Origin: Maratus speciosus
Lineage: Eukaryota; Arthropoda; Arachnida; Araneae; Salticidae
Length of the DNA: 64,000 nucleotides
Direction: 5' to 3'
Assembly (NCBI GenBank): GCA_963932465.1
Contig: OZ010792.1
Coordinates: 20,799,632 to 20,863,631 of the forward strand
Part shown: piece after piece, positions 42,974 through 54,988 of the stretch
Layout: the number at the start of each line of letters is the position of its first letter
Position numbering within the stretch: position 1 is the stretch's first letter
The notes under the pieces: model-generated
Databases searched by the model: none
The model's input: only the letters and a program-made list of their open reading frames with translations
What the model was told of the DNA's origin: nothing
Translations under genes and position numbers: made by a program

Positions 42974-44159
42974 TGGTATGGCAGAGGTTCGTTGATTACA
43001 TTCCTGTCCAAGCGATATATAAATAAGTTAATTGCTCATCTCTCCATTCAGATCCAAATAAACACTTCCGATGAAGTAAACCAGTCAGGTTCTTTGAGTA
43101 TTTAAGTAGATTTCGTACAAGATATATCGGTAATGGAGCAGTTGGCACTATATTTTCGTTATGTGCAACATGGTAAAGTGAAGGTTAGTTTTTAAAATTG
43201 GTTTATGCTCTCAAAACAACAGAGGAAGCCCTTTATCTCCAAGTAAAAGAACTTAAAAAGTTTAAACTTCTTCTTCGCAAATAACAAATAGTTTCCACTT
43301 CTTTTGATATTGCAACAAATATGAGTGGGAGATATAAGGATCTGCAGGCACAACTGAAAAAAAAATCCAAATATATAGCATATGTATTGATATGCACATG
43401 TGCTATATTTGGTTCTGATAGATGCAACAGAATGTTTCAAATTGACAACAAACTTCTTGGACTTAATGCAAGCTACAACCGTGTTTAGCTCAGAGTCATA
43501 TAAGCGAATAAAAATATGGACTTCAGTGAATAAGGAGTCTAGGTGGAAATAAACTTCTTCGCCGATTACAAAAAGTAAACAATAAGGATTGAGTACTTAA
43601 TAGCGTGTTTGACGAGTCTTCAAAACCATTCTAAGATCGACATAAGTTTTTAGCATTGCTTAAGTGTCTACAAGGTATCACCGAAATGGACGATTTCCTG
43701 TTGCATGCATCTTTTTCGGCAAGATCACGATAATTGGTGCAAGTTTCAGTATATATTAATGGCAACCATTTTCAGCGACCTATTCAATATATCTATGCCC
43801 ATATCAAAGTATCCGCAGATAAGCGGCCTGTACTACTTAACTGCTGCTAATAAAATCCAAACCCTGAAATCCAATCTGCTACACAAAAGAAATAATTTTG
43901 ATGTTGTCTGAAAATGCTTCTGAATTCCGAACACCTTCAGAATCAACTAATAGAAAAGGAGTACATCATTGAAATTGAGCTTCCTATTAGAAAAGAGAGT
44001 ATCTATAGTGAAACGTCGATGTGGATAATATTCTTACGATGAGGCAAGAAATATTATCAGGTTACCATCAGAAGTATTTAAGGTAAACCTTTATAATGCC
44101 ATTTTAGACACAACTATTCAGCAGTTGAATACACGATTTACTGGAAATGACATGCTCAT
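42974..44159 (+). pseudogene. hAT transposase relic, segment 2 (ZMYM1-like core)
   Basis: Continues segment 1 in frame after the MITE: WYGRGSLITFLSKR, then SIxVDFVQDISVMEQLALYF (x marks a TAA), the typical 'SVDSTPDISH.DQL' catalytic block. Further recognisable pieces are FDIATNMSGRYKDLQAQL near 43300 ('D.G.NMSG.Y.G.QA'), TNFLDLMQATTVFSS near 43450, and FKVNLYNAILDTTIQQLN near 44080. Stops and frameshifts separate them. Homology then breaks at 44160, where the BEL LTR begins. This is a dead transposase, not a host gene. Confidence 0.78.
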
Positions 44160-44509
44160 TGTTGCGAAATCAAGCAACCCTTCTTACCCCTTATCCTTTG
44201 AAACAAGAAAAAAAACACACCTGCAGTGTGTTACGTCAGATCGAATGATCCTACTGCGCAAGAGCTCACAGAACTTGGTTTTTTTTTTTTTTCTGTGAGA
44301 ATTGACTGAGATTTAGATCAGAATAGGAACTAGATATGTGCGTAGATTGAAAAGAAAATAACTTTAAGAAAACTTTAATACTTGATTTGTTACGTGTATA
44401 TAATGTTTGTTTTGTGAGTACAAACATTCGTCAACAAACAAGAGTCTTCAAGAATGTTTAATGTAATATAGCTTTTTTTGTTTCGAAGATTCAAGACTTA
44501 TTATTTATC
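44160..44509 (+). repeat. BEL/Pao 5' LTR
   Basis: Starts TGTTGCGAAATC. Its similarity to the 3' copy ends at the shared GACTTATTATTT near 44505. It carries a unique stretch (ACAAACATTCGTCAACAAAC) absent from the 3' LTR. Confidence 0.82.
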
Positions 44510-44607
44510 AAGCTATTTAATTTGAAGAACTGAAAAATTATTGAGCATATAGAACATATAGAGAATTGTACTTTTTAATAGAATTTAGTTGTTGTTATTA
44601 GTTAGCA

Positions 44608-45227
44608 ATGGCTGATAGTTTAGTTATTGCCAAAAAAGAAAGAGCTGTGCTACGTGAAAGCATAAATAAAGTTTATAAATAAAATAGAAGCTATTTTGAA
44701 AGAGGGAGAACCAGACACTTTTGATTTAGAAGAGGTAGTGGAACAGTTAAGTGTGACAGAAGTAGAACTGACACGAGCAGACGGGGAAATTAAAAAATTG
44801 GTGCAAGCACAATTAGATACAGAATTACAGGGCGCTCGTGAATTTAAAGAGAAAATTACGTCATGACGCTTTAGAGCAAACAGAAAGATAAAAGAGTTAG
44901 ATAAAAAGAAAACACAGGATGATTCATTTTCTAAACGAGAAAATCCCTTAAAGGAAAACGTAAGCATTAAATTACAGAAACTAAATATCGCACAATTTTC
45001 TAGGGATTTTGTTGAATGGCTTTTGTTTTGGTCAGCTTTTGAAACAACCATTCACAACAATGACGCATTAGATCCAGTAGATAAATTTAACTATTTGAAA
45101 AGTTTTCTAGCCCCCATTCCATTAAAAAGTATAGATGGATTTTGTGTCACTGCAGAGAATTATTTAAAGGCCGTCGATATTTTGAAAGAAAGGTACGGGA
45201 ATAAGTATATGTTAATTTCGGTACATA
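44608..45227 (+). pseudogene. BEL/Pao gag N-terminal part (DUF1759 region), broken
   Basis: ATG at 44608 opens MADSLVIAKKERAVLRESI and then hits a frameshift and stop. The downstream frame continues with a Glu/Lys-rich coiled-coil-like stretch (EEVVEQLSVTEVELTRADGE). After a second break near 44863 comes the DUF1759-type core (IAQFSRDFVEWLLFWSAFET, then DPVDKFNYLKSFL and AVDILKERYGN). The frame is cut at 45226 by the TA of a MITE insertion and resumes at 47177. Confidence 0.8.
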
Positions 45228-46379
45228 CAGTAGAAGATCTTTATAATGCAATTCTATATAACGCAATTCTCCATATAACGCACAACTTCTCAGATGTAAA
45301 CAATGATTTTTGCAGTTAAAAAGCACCTGCATTTTCACATTGTAAAATATTGCTACTCTCTAGAGTACTAAATTTGATACATTAGTTCAGCTTTATCTTC
45401 TAATTTAAGACCTTTTTACTGAAAAAAATGCTATTATTACAATAAACATTTTTGAAAATGTTTAATATAAGGTATGGTTGTGTCAGTTATATTTGGATGG
45501 TCTTTATAATTTATAAAGTAAATTTAACAATATCTGACCTATATTATGTAAAAATTTATAATTTGGATAACTCTTGGTAACAAGGAATGCAGTATAAAGA
45601 TATTCTAAGGTATTTTGACATGTTTCAGACATATTTAACATGTTTACAAGGTGAATTTAATGATGTGATCCATATAACGCAAAATTCTATATACAGTACC
45701 GGACCTCAAATCCGGAATCCTAAAATCCGGACGACCCAAAGTCCGGAATGGAAAAAAGAAACTGAAATTCCGCGATGATCTCGAATAAATATTTCGTAAA
45801 AACGTCCATAGATGGCGCTACGGACGCACGTAACACAGTGCCGAGCCAAACTAGACTCAGCAATTTTATTTTATTGCAATGTTTTTCATTCATTCATTAG
45901 TTTTAATCCAAATTTTCTAACAGAATTATCGTAGTTAGTGTGTGCACACATTTTGAATTTATTTTAAAAAGAAACCCTTTTCTTCATTTATATAGAAAAT
46001 GTAAAAAGAATAAATAAATAACCACAAGAAAGAATTATTTTTAAAAAGGTTCGTAGAATATATTTATAATATTTATATGTAAAAATATTTTACAATGCCC
46101 CCCCCCCCCCTCACTTTTAATATGTTCAACAAATTTCATTTTTCAAAAAAATTCTGTTTGTAAGCACCGTACTAAAAATTCTTTTCTTTAACTCAAAGAG
46201 AAAAAAAAAATCTACCCAAAGTTCCTTTCTCCATAACAAAACAAGCTGTCCATCGAAAGCTAATGATCTCATTCTGATAATGTTGACTTTCCACTTCACG
46301 CAGTTAAATAAACATGTTGAATAAGCAAAACAAACAGCGGATAGATATGTCGTTTTTCTTTACTTTCTTTTCATCTAGT

Positions 46380-46416
<37 letters not shown>

Positions 46417-47174
46417 GGTACACTAACTTTCTAATAACTACTTATCATAATTTAATAAAAATTTGTTACACAAGCTAATTCACTATTATTATAACTTGCT
46501 GAAAATTTGAAAGAAATTCGTCAATTAGCAACGGAGATAATTATTTTTAAGGAAAGAAACCGTGTCGCTGGGAGCTCGTTATTATGGTTTCAGAGCAAAC
46601 TTAGGGACAAATGGCGGTTAATAAAGAGCCTAATTCGGCTCTCGCAAACAACGATGTATTTTCATTTTTAAAAATGTTTTTATGTTCCTAATAATGTGAT
46701 GTACAGGATTAAAAAAAACTCTTATCCTTATTTTAAATTATTTTTTTTTGAATTTATAATTATGTTTGTTTACTTATACCTCATACGGCAATCCGCGATA
46801 TAGATTCCTGGGCCTAACTCGCGAGCAACAACGCATTTTCATTTTCTAAAAAATGCTTTAATATTTCTAAGAATATGCAGTAATAGTATTTTTTTTTTTT
46901 TAAACTTATTTTGAATTACTTTTTGTAATTTGTATTTTTGGCTTTATTTACACTAAGCCTAACATGGCAATTCGCTGTATAGATTGCTCCGTGGCATGTA
47001 AAATTTTGCCAAGGGCATGTACTGTATCTGTTTATTTATTTTGGTTGAGGACCTAAAATCCGGAAAATTCTGAAATCCGGAACGGGCACGGTCCCAACCA
47101 GTCCGGATTTGAGGTCCGGTACTGTAACGCACAACCTTGCGTTTTTAGGTTTACGTTATAAAGATCTTCTACTG
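45228..47174. mobile_element. Tigger/pogo-like MITE inserted in BEL gag
   Basis: The terminal repeats CAGTAGAAGATCTTTATAA and its complement TTATAAAGATCTTCTACTG are perfect over 19 bp. TA flanks both ends (45226-45227 and 47175-47176). The insertion plus duplicated TA is 1949 bp, and the gag frame on either side is restored when it is removed. It contains another MITE (45694-47124). Confidence 0.93.
45694..47124. mobile_element. Second Tigger/pogo-like MITE nested in the first
   Basis: The termini CAGTACCGGACCTCAAATCC and its complement at 47105-47124 match perfectly over 20 bp, flanked by TA. Subterminal AAATCCGGA motifs repeat inside both ends. Non-coding, with a 32-bp T run near 46381 and a C run at 46098. 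No transposase was found. Confidence 0.93.
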
Positions 47175-47176
47175 TA

Positions 47177-48936
47177 CAAATAAACTTCTTAATTTAACTC
47201 CGCTCAGACACTCAAATGACACCAAATCATTTCGAAAACTTTTTGATGAGATACAAATGAACATTAGAAGTCTAGAGTCCCTTAACATTTCATTAGACTC
47301 TTATGGAAGTTTATTATCACCCATTTTACTTAAATTATTACCGAGAGACCTAGTTTTGGAATTTAATAAAACGCATGAAGACTCAATTAATGTCCAAGAT
47401 TTAATATCGTTCTTACATAAGCAATTAATATCCAGAGAGAAAATGTATGCGTCATCACTGAATGAAATATATGAAAAATCAACACAAAATAATTACGGTG
47501 CGCAGTCATTTAGGAAAAATCCTTCCTTTCTCCCCCGAGTCAATAAATTTAATATGCAGAGTAATAAATTTGATTCTCCGAATAGAAAATTACCGTCAGC
47601 GAATGATTTATTGGTTCAGAGTGAAAATGAGACTACTTGTGGATTTTGCTTTGGCAGACACCAGACAAATAAATGTTTTAGCACTTGTAATTTACCGTTT
47701 GAAAAAAGACTTGATTTATTGAGAAAGAGAGACCTTTGCTATGTATGTTTAACCAGCGGACATACTGGAAAATACTGTGTATCGAAGGATTTATGCGGTA
47801 TTTACAATTTGAGACACGCCCAGATAATGTGTAATAAAGAAATAAATTCAAAAGGGAAATCTACTAACTCAGAGAGTAGCGATGTTGCGAGACCGATGCT
47901 GTCAAATCAGGATATAATTTCTAATGTCTATTTACAAACCTTGATAGTGGAGATCCATAATAATAATCAATCTTCCGAATTTATTCGTATCATTATAGAT
48001 ACCGGGAGTCACAATAGCTATATAACTAGATATGCTGCGAATAAATTGAAATTAAGGAAAATTCGATCAGAAACAATTAGACACGGACTATTCAGAGGGG
48101 TAGAAAAAACGAGTAAACATAATCACTATGAATTTACTATCAGTAATTTAGATCATAGTTTCCGATTTAAAATACAAGCTTTAGATGAAGGAAAAATCTG
48201 TTCAGGAGTAAATTTATGCCGCGATAGCGAAATGATAAAAATCTTAGAAAAAAGGGGAATTCATCTGACCGATGTTCGTGAAAATAATCGACTATGTTTA
48301 TATGAGAACAATCCAGAAGAAGTACACATTTTAATTGGCGCTGACATGGCGGCGAAATTATTCACAGATAATATAAAATATTTTCCTGATTTGGGTATAA
48401 CAGCTTTTGAAACAAAGTTAGGCTGGACAATTATGGGGAAAACAGAGGGTAATGGAAATGATTCAGAAAGTTCGTTGTCAGTTCTATCGCTGTCATTATT
48501 TACTTCAAATGCCAGTTTATCACAACTGTGGAACTTAGATACATGGGGTATCACTGATGAAGATTACAAAAATAAAGACGATTTAGCTAGAGAGACTTAT
48601 AAGCATTTTCTTGAAACAGTCAAACGTGATGAAAGTGGCCGCTACGAAGTGACACTACCCTGGATTGTTGATAACTCAATTTTAGCGAGCAATCGCGTAT
48701 TAGCCGAAAAACATTTGTGCAAGACAGAACAAAAACTTATCAAAACAAATAAGAAACTAGAATATGAAGACATTTTTAATTTGTGGAAGGATAATAATAT
48801 TATAGGAGAAATTTCAGACGATAAGGAGAATAAAGTACATTTCTTACCCCACAGACCAGTAATTAAGGAAAATAGTGAAACGACGAAAAAGATGTTGCCG
48901 ATCAAATTTGCCTCAGGCCATGATCGATGTTTCTGA
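47177..48936 (+). pseudogene. BEL/Pao gag-protease segment, ending in an RT deletion
   Basis: The reading frame is open from the MITE edge, continuing gag (LRHSNDTKSFRKLFDEIQ). Cys/His knuckles follow: CGFCFGRHQTNKC, CYVCLTSGHTGKYC and a damaged third one where the second Cys is Tyr (CGIYNLRHAQIMC). The aspartic protease motif IIIDTGSHNSYIT lies near 47995. The start of RT is present (HFLPHRPVIKE), but at about 48890 the sequence jumps to the end of RT. The palm with the catalytic aspartates is missing, and the frame terminates at 48936. ATG 47257 is only the first Met after the MITE, not the native start. Confidence 0.85.
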
Positions 48937-49895
48937 AGAAAATACAAAGTTAGCACCAGTTTTGGGATTGGTCTGGGACTTAGAGCAAGATAGATTAATG
49001 TGTAAAATAAAAGAAAAAATTGAAACGAAAGAACCACTCACAAAGAGAAAAATTTTATCGGTTACCCAAAAGATTTTCGACCCCATAGGATTCTCCGCCC
49101 CGAGCACTCTTATTCCAAAATTAATTCTTCAGGAAACATGGAAACAGAAATTGAAATGGGATGAAGAACTTCCTGAAAATTTAAGAAAACAGTTTGAGAC
49201 CTGGTTTAAACAAATTAACTTTTTACAAGAAATTAAAGTTCCACGCTGGTTGAATGTATCGCCCGAAAATGAAAACAACATTTCCTTGCATACCTTTTCT
49301 GATGCGAGTAGACACGCCTATGCCACTTGCGTGTATCTTAGATGTCAAACACAAGAAGGAGTTAAAGTTCAGTTAGTCAATGCTAGAAGTAGAGTAGTGC
49401 CCATTAAAGAACTTACAATTCCTCGCCTTGAGCTACTCTCATGCCTCATTGGAGCTAGACTTGCTAAAACTATCATGAGTGATCTTCAGTTGAAACCAGA
49501 GAAGACAATCTTTTGGAGCGATTCCTCAGCAGCTTTAGGATGGATAAGAAGAGAACAATCTTGGGGTACATTTGTCCACAATAGAGTTTTAGAAATTAGA
49601 AGCCTTACCCAAGTTTAAGATTGGCAACATATACCAGGAAATTTAAATCCGGCAGACCTCCCATCCAGAGGATGTTCCTTTGAGCAGTTGGAGAAATCAC
49701 GATGGTGGGAGGGACCAGCTTGGCTGTATTTACCGGAAGATCAGTGGCCACAACCAGAAGAACATCCTGACGAGGATGTAATACATAAAGAAAGGAAAAA
49801 GACAATCCTAACACTTTTAGACAATGAAGACAATGATTTACACCATTTTTATCGATATTTTTCCTCTTATCGAAAAAACATAAGAATGATTGCAT
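48905..49895 (+). pseudogene. BEL/Pao RT end, RNase H and linker
   Basis: Starts after the RT deletion with LAPVLGLVWD and ILSVTQKIFDPIGF, a BEL/Pao hallmark. RNase H follows, with HTFSDASRHAYATCVYL, RLELLSCLIGARLA and IFWSDSSAALGWI. A TAA at 49616 interrupts it, but the same frame continues as DWQHIPGNLNPADLPSRG and WWEGPAWL, the expected next block. A frameshift near 50040 separates it from integrase. Confidence 0.87.
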
Positions 49896-50045
49896 TTATA
49901 TATCGTTTTTATAACAACACAAGAAAGAAAGAAAGAATTTCATCACCTAACATCTCCGTTGATGAATTGGAAAAAGCAGAAAAAATACTACTCAAATTAG
50001 TACAAAAGGAATCCTTTTCAAAGCACAGATCCCAAATTAAAAGCC

Positions 50046-51455
50046 TTAAGACCATTAGAAGATAAAAACGGACTTTTGAGAGCAAAAACAAATATAATCT
50101 GTAGACAAGACAAAGAAGATTTTCGTTATCCAATAATTTTGCCCTCAAAACATCCTGTGGTCCAGAAGTTAATTTTTGAAAAACATTTAGAAAATCATCA
50201 CGCTGGAGTTAGCATACTAATGGCTCAACTTCGAGAAAAATTTTGGATTTTGAAATCAAGAAAGTATATCAGAAACATCATTAGACAATGTGTTAAGTGT
50301 CAAAGATTCCAAACACCCAGAACTGAGGTCGAACCAGGAATCCCACCTGAAGACAGAATCAGAGATGCAGCTATATTTGAAGTGTTGGGAGTCGACTTAG
50401 CCGGTCCTCTATACCTTGCCGATGGTTCAAAGGTGTGGATAGCGTTATTCACCTGTGTTGTCTATCGAGCGGTACACTTGGAGTTGATAACATCTTTATC
50501 AGCTGAATGCTTTATGCAGTCCCTATGAAGATTTATTGCACGGCGAGGCAGACCACATACAATTTACTCAGATAATGGAAAGAACTTTGTGGGCACTAGC
50601 AGAGCACTTTCCAGTGTAGATTGGGAAGCCATAAAAGCCTTAGCCTCTATACAGAAAATAAGATGGAAATTAAACCCCCCTGCAGCCCCATGGTGTGGAG
50701 GATGGTGGGAGCGTCTTGTTCGGATGGAAAAGGAAATTTTAAGAAAACTTTTGGGTCATGCCTCATTAAATTACAAAGAACTGAGCACAATACTCTGTGA
50801 TTGTGAAAATGTTATCAATTCAAGACCGATCACTTACATCTCGGAAGATAATCGGGATCCTGAACCTATAACTCCATTGATGTTCCTTCAAGAACTGCCT
50901 ACATCCGGCGTTCCAGATATTGATACATTAGACTCACAAGATCTTAACAGACGAGCAAGATATTGTCAACGAATAAGAAATGATCTGCGAAACCGATTTA
51001 GAACGGAGTACTTAAGACAGCTGCGGCAACAGTCTATGAAGAAAGAGAATTCCAAACCTTTGCAAATAGGAGACATCGTTCTTCTGGAAGATACCAACAA
51101 AAGGCGTCTTCACTGGCCTTTAGTCAAAATAATAGATATATTTCCAGGAAAAGACAAAATAGCAAGATTGGCCAAAGTCCAAACAGAAAATGGCATTTAC
51201 CTCCGTCCTTTCCAACGCCTGTTTCCTTTGGAAATTGATGCAGCTAGCGATTCCCCATCAGATAACAGAATTCAGCAAAAAGTGAACTTTAATGTCCATA
51301 ATGTACAACGAAAGGCTACTCCAGAAATCGATCAGACTAGAATCAGTGTAGAAAAGAACCAACCCAGTGAAAGAGATATATCTCCTGTGGTTACCAGAAG
51401 TGGACGACTAGTGAAACTGCCTCTGAGACTCCGATCTAGACTTCTAAATTGTTGA
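50046..51455 (+). pseudogene. BEL/Pao integrase, interrupted by TGA
   Basis: Zinc-binding part with HAGVSILMAQLREKFWIL and CVKCQR. Core shows VDLAGPLYL (first catalytic Asp) and, beyond a TGA at 50526 that probably replaced an Arg codon, the second block with YSDNGKNFVG. The C-terminal region, with WWERLVRMEKEILRKLLG and the GDIVLLEDTNKRRLHWPLVK block, is typical of BEL/Pao. It ends at 51455, close to the polypurine tract, and no env follows. Confidence 0.88.
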
Positions 51456-51490
51456 GTTCCTCCCATGGATCACAACTCAAGGTGGGAGGA

Positions 51491-51829
51491 TGTTGCGAAA
51501 TCAAGCAACTCCTCTTACCCCTTACCCTTTGAAACAAGAACAAAAACGCACCTGCAGTGTGTTACGTCAGACCGAATGATCCTACTGCGCAAGAGCTGAC
51601 AGAACTTGTTTTTTTTTTTCCTGTGAGAATTGACTGAGATTTAGATCAGAATAGAAACTAGATATGTGCGTAGATTGAAAAGAAAATAACTTTAAGAAAA
51701 CTTTAATACTTGATTTGTTATGTGTATATAATGTTTGTTTTGTGAGTGTCTAAGCATGTTGTGTACGTCTTCAAGAATGTTTAATGTAATATAGCTTTTT
51801 TTGTTTCGAAGATTCAAGACTTATTATTT
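51491..51829 (+). repeat. BEL/Pao 3' LTR
   Basis: The same start as the 5' LTR, preceded by the polypurine tract AAGGTGGGAGGA (51479-51490). It may be truncated by a few bases at its outer edge. Confidence 0.82.
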
Positions 51830-52078
51830 GGATGTTAATTTATTTACTTCATCGTATCCGGCTATTTCTTCTTATACAAAGGAAAGAACAGGAAGGACAT
51901 TTAGCTTTTATTTTATGATTGTATAAGTTGAAAGCTTTTCATTAGATAATAAGTTTAAAGAGAAAATTAGAAACAGAGAATAAGATAAGTAGTAACACTC
52001 ATAAAAGACATTGCCTGGTTCGATACTCGCCGCTTCAGTGAGGTTAAATTGTTAAATGAACTTGCTGAAGAGCTTTTA
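51830..52078 (+). pseudogene. hAT transposase relic, segment 3
   Basis: Reads DVNLFTSSYPAISSYTKE and then, near the Harbinger insertion, DIAWFDTRRFSEVKLLNELA. The frame enters the TTA target duplication and continues at 56601 with no shift. The identity of this stretch as transposase rests mainly on position and frame continuity. Confidence 0.6.
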
Positions 52079-52249
52079 CGCTTGTATTCATGAATAACTT
52101 CGACCGAGGGTTAAATCGCGGGTTCAGTAACCCCAGGTTGGTATTTTCAACCAGGAGTTGAAAACTCGTATTCACCGTTTACTTCAGATGAAAAGTTATC
52201 CAACTCGGGGTTTCTCGACCTAGGTTGAATGAAATGTGTTTATTGGTTA

Positions 52250-52318
52250 AAAAAATCACATGCCTTGTTCGGTTTCGTGTCAAGACTTCGTTTGTTTATG
52301 TTTTGGAAGAAAAACACC

Positions 52319-52356
<38 letters not shown>

Positions 52357-54985
52357 AAAGAAAAAAAAAAAGAAAAGAAAGATTCAATGTAGTGTGTTTC
52401 CCCCCCCCCCCCACAAAATGTATGGACAAAATAAAAACCTGTAATCACTAAATATGGATCAACTTAATTTTTCTTGAAAGTTTTAATATTTTTTAAACAA
52501 CTATTTTTTTTAAAAATTTATTAATGAGTTAGGTTAATGATATGAAATGTGTCAACTGCTAAAATAAATGTTAAAAGTTTCTTTTTCAAAATAAATTTTC
52601 GCATAGTTGCTAAAAAATGGAACTTGATTTGGGCCAAAACTAATGAAACTTGATTTGAATAAAAACTAAAATTTTATTTCAACAGCAATTATGATGATTT
52701 CTATTATTAATAGCTCTAGTTAGCAATTAAATAATTTCTGATAATAAAAATATTAAAATGGAGAAAAAAGGAAAAAAATTAAGAATGTAGTCTGTTGTAC
52801 TTTATATATACTATTTCTTTTATTAGTATAGATGGTATCCCAGATGTATTAATTTTATTGTTTGGATTTTCAGCGAGCTAATTAAAATGTTTAATTCTAA
52901 TTAAATTAGATAGTAATTAATATTCCAGGTTGACAGGAAAAAGTAGTGAAATAATATTAACAGAACTGCAGAAAAAGCGGAACAGGTGATCCTAGCGGTG
53001 CCCTGGCACCAGGTACCAAGCCGCAGAGGCGCTCCATAGGCGCATATAGTTATCACTTCCGAGCGATTGATAAACATTTTTCATTTAACTAGTCACTAAA
53101 TAAAACTCTATACTTCCTTTAAGTTTAAACTGTGTGCAGTGGAGATATTTTATAAGATATTATTTTAAGGAACACAAATATTTTATACTTTTTAAGACTA
53201 CTAGTGTATAGTGTATGAATTTCCCATTCAACACATATAATCGAATAAGGCCTTTCCTAAATCATGATAAATGTATTCTGAATACTATCTGGACAAATAA
53301 ATGTGAAATATTACAGAAAGTTGAATTTTTATCGACCAGCTTTTAGGACCTATCCCCACCCCTTCCCCTCCAGCCATTTGTATGAGAATTCTTCTATTAT
53401 CACATTTACAAGATCAAAGCTATTCACTTGATTATCTTTAACTATTTTTTGATAAATTAGCCTAATAATTACGAAATATTATTACATGCACGAAGACACT
53501 TGTTTTTGGTTGCAGTGTTGCATTTGAAAAAATGTATTTATTTAGAAAATGTTATTTTATTTTCTATATTTTTTCCAGCTTCTTAATTTCATATTTTTAA
53601 CTCATTTAGATATCACTTCATTAGATGTAATAAGAATCTCATTTAAAATAAAAATTAAAAGTGGGATTCTTTTTTTTTTTTTTTTTTTTTGGATGACTGA
53701 TTAATGATAGATTTCTAGACTAAATAGGCAGAATAATGATAGTTTGTAATCTAACAAAACAACTCAAATTAATTATTAATAATTTCATATAATTTTACAT
53801 TATCTAATAAATAAAACAGCTGTCTGTTGTTTGTGAATCAGTGGGGAAAAACAAGTTCCCATTTGTACCACCCTACCCATTCCCTCTATTTTTTTCTCTT
53901 TTTTGGTGTCATTCTTTAATTTAAGTAAATTAAACGTTTCTCAAGATGCTGTGTAAGATATAGAAATAAAAAGAAAGTTTAAAGTACATATTACCAAAAA
54001 TAGACGAATATATGTAATCTCATACATACACATATATATATATTATCTATACATTTTTTGACTGGTTTGTTTATATTTATACATTATATCTCCTTCATTA
54101 CATGTTGAATTGTTTGCTTTCATAAATACTCATGATCACGAAGAATTTATTTACCTTAAAAATAGTCATCATTACTGCAAGGGCTGATAGAAATATTTTT
54201 GGTGTAGGGTTATTTTAAAAAAGGAAAGTTTGTTTTTTTTTTACCAGCGTATTTCAACCCTTTAGTAATTTATTTTAATTTAGCTGTCAATTAAGAAGCA
54301 AAAATTTTAAGTGATCTCTAAAAAAAGTCACAATTTCAGGAGGTAACATTGAAAAGTTATTCATTTTAGGATTTATTATTACTATTATTATTTTCGTATA
54401 AAATAGTACTAATGCAATATTTTATATTATGTATAATTTTGAAATTAAAATACAGTTGAAAAATAAATGCAATAAAAATAAATATTTCAAATTCCACAAA
54501 AATTGGGAAACATACGTAGAAGCTTACAAACAATCGTAAAAAAAAATCAATAAAGTAATAAAACTCAAATTGTTTAAATTTTAAGTTAAAATATCTAATT
54601 TATAGATCTTATTTATATTTATCTCAGTTTGTACATAAACAATAATATATCTTTTACACAATAGACCCAAAATTTAATTTTAAAACATTCTATAAGTACT
54701 GATCAAAAATCTACAGAGAATCTATGGATATTCTAAGATAATCTGTGTTTTTCTTTACTTAAACAAAAATGCAAATTAGCCTGAGTCTCACATTTTAATT
54801 AGAACTTATGCAAGTATGGCGTTTATTTCAGTCCTGTTAAAATACATTTGTGAATTTTTTAACATCAAAATTGCAAAAAATAAATGACCTTAAACGCGAC
54901 AGTTGTTACTTTAGAAGCAATTATTCGGCTGTTTAAGTAATATTGGCTATTTTTAAGGCAAATAAATTTTTCGCGACCACGCGTA
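52250..54985. other. Interior of the Harbinger-like element, nothing recognised
   Basis: AT-rich, with homopolymers. A GC-richer stretch near 52985-53045 (CCTGGCACCAGG hairpin) stands out but has no assignable function. Confidence 0.5.
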
Positions 54986-54988
54986 TTT

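Larger units (their letters stand above)
44160..51829 (+). mobile_element. BEL/Pao LTR retrotransposon, defective
   Basis: LTR-like ends begin TGTTGCGAAATCAAGC at 44160 and 51491 and share about 340 bp with many differences, including a replaced segment near 44420-44450. Between them, gag, aspartic protease, RNase H and integrase of BEL/Pao type appear in order on the plus strand. A purine tract, AAGGTGGGAGGA, precedes the 3' LTR. The copy is disabled by early frameshift and stop codons in gag, a 1.9-kb nested MITE, loss of the RT palm region, and stops at 49616 and 50526. The 3' LTR boundary is uncertain and no 5-bp target duplication was found. It is older than the copia element. Confidence 0.9.

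Noticed and set aside
44160..51829. Possible endogenous retrovirus with env
   Set aside because: The domain order and motifs are BEL/Pao, and the sequence after integrase goes directly to the polypurine tract and LTR. There is no room for an envelope gene.
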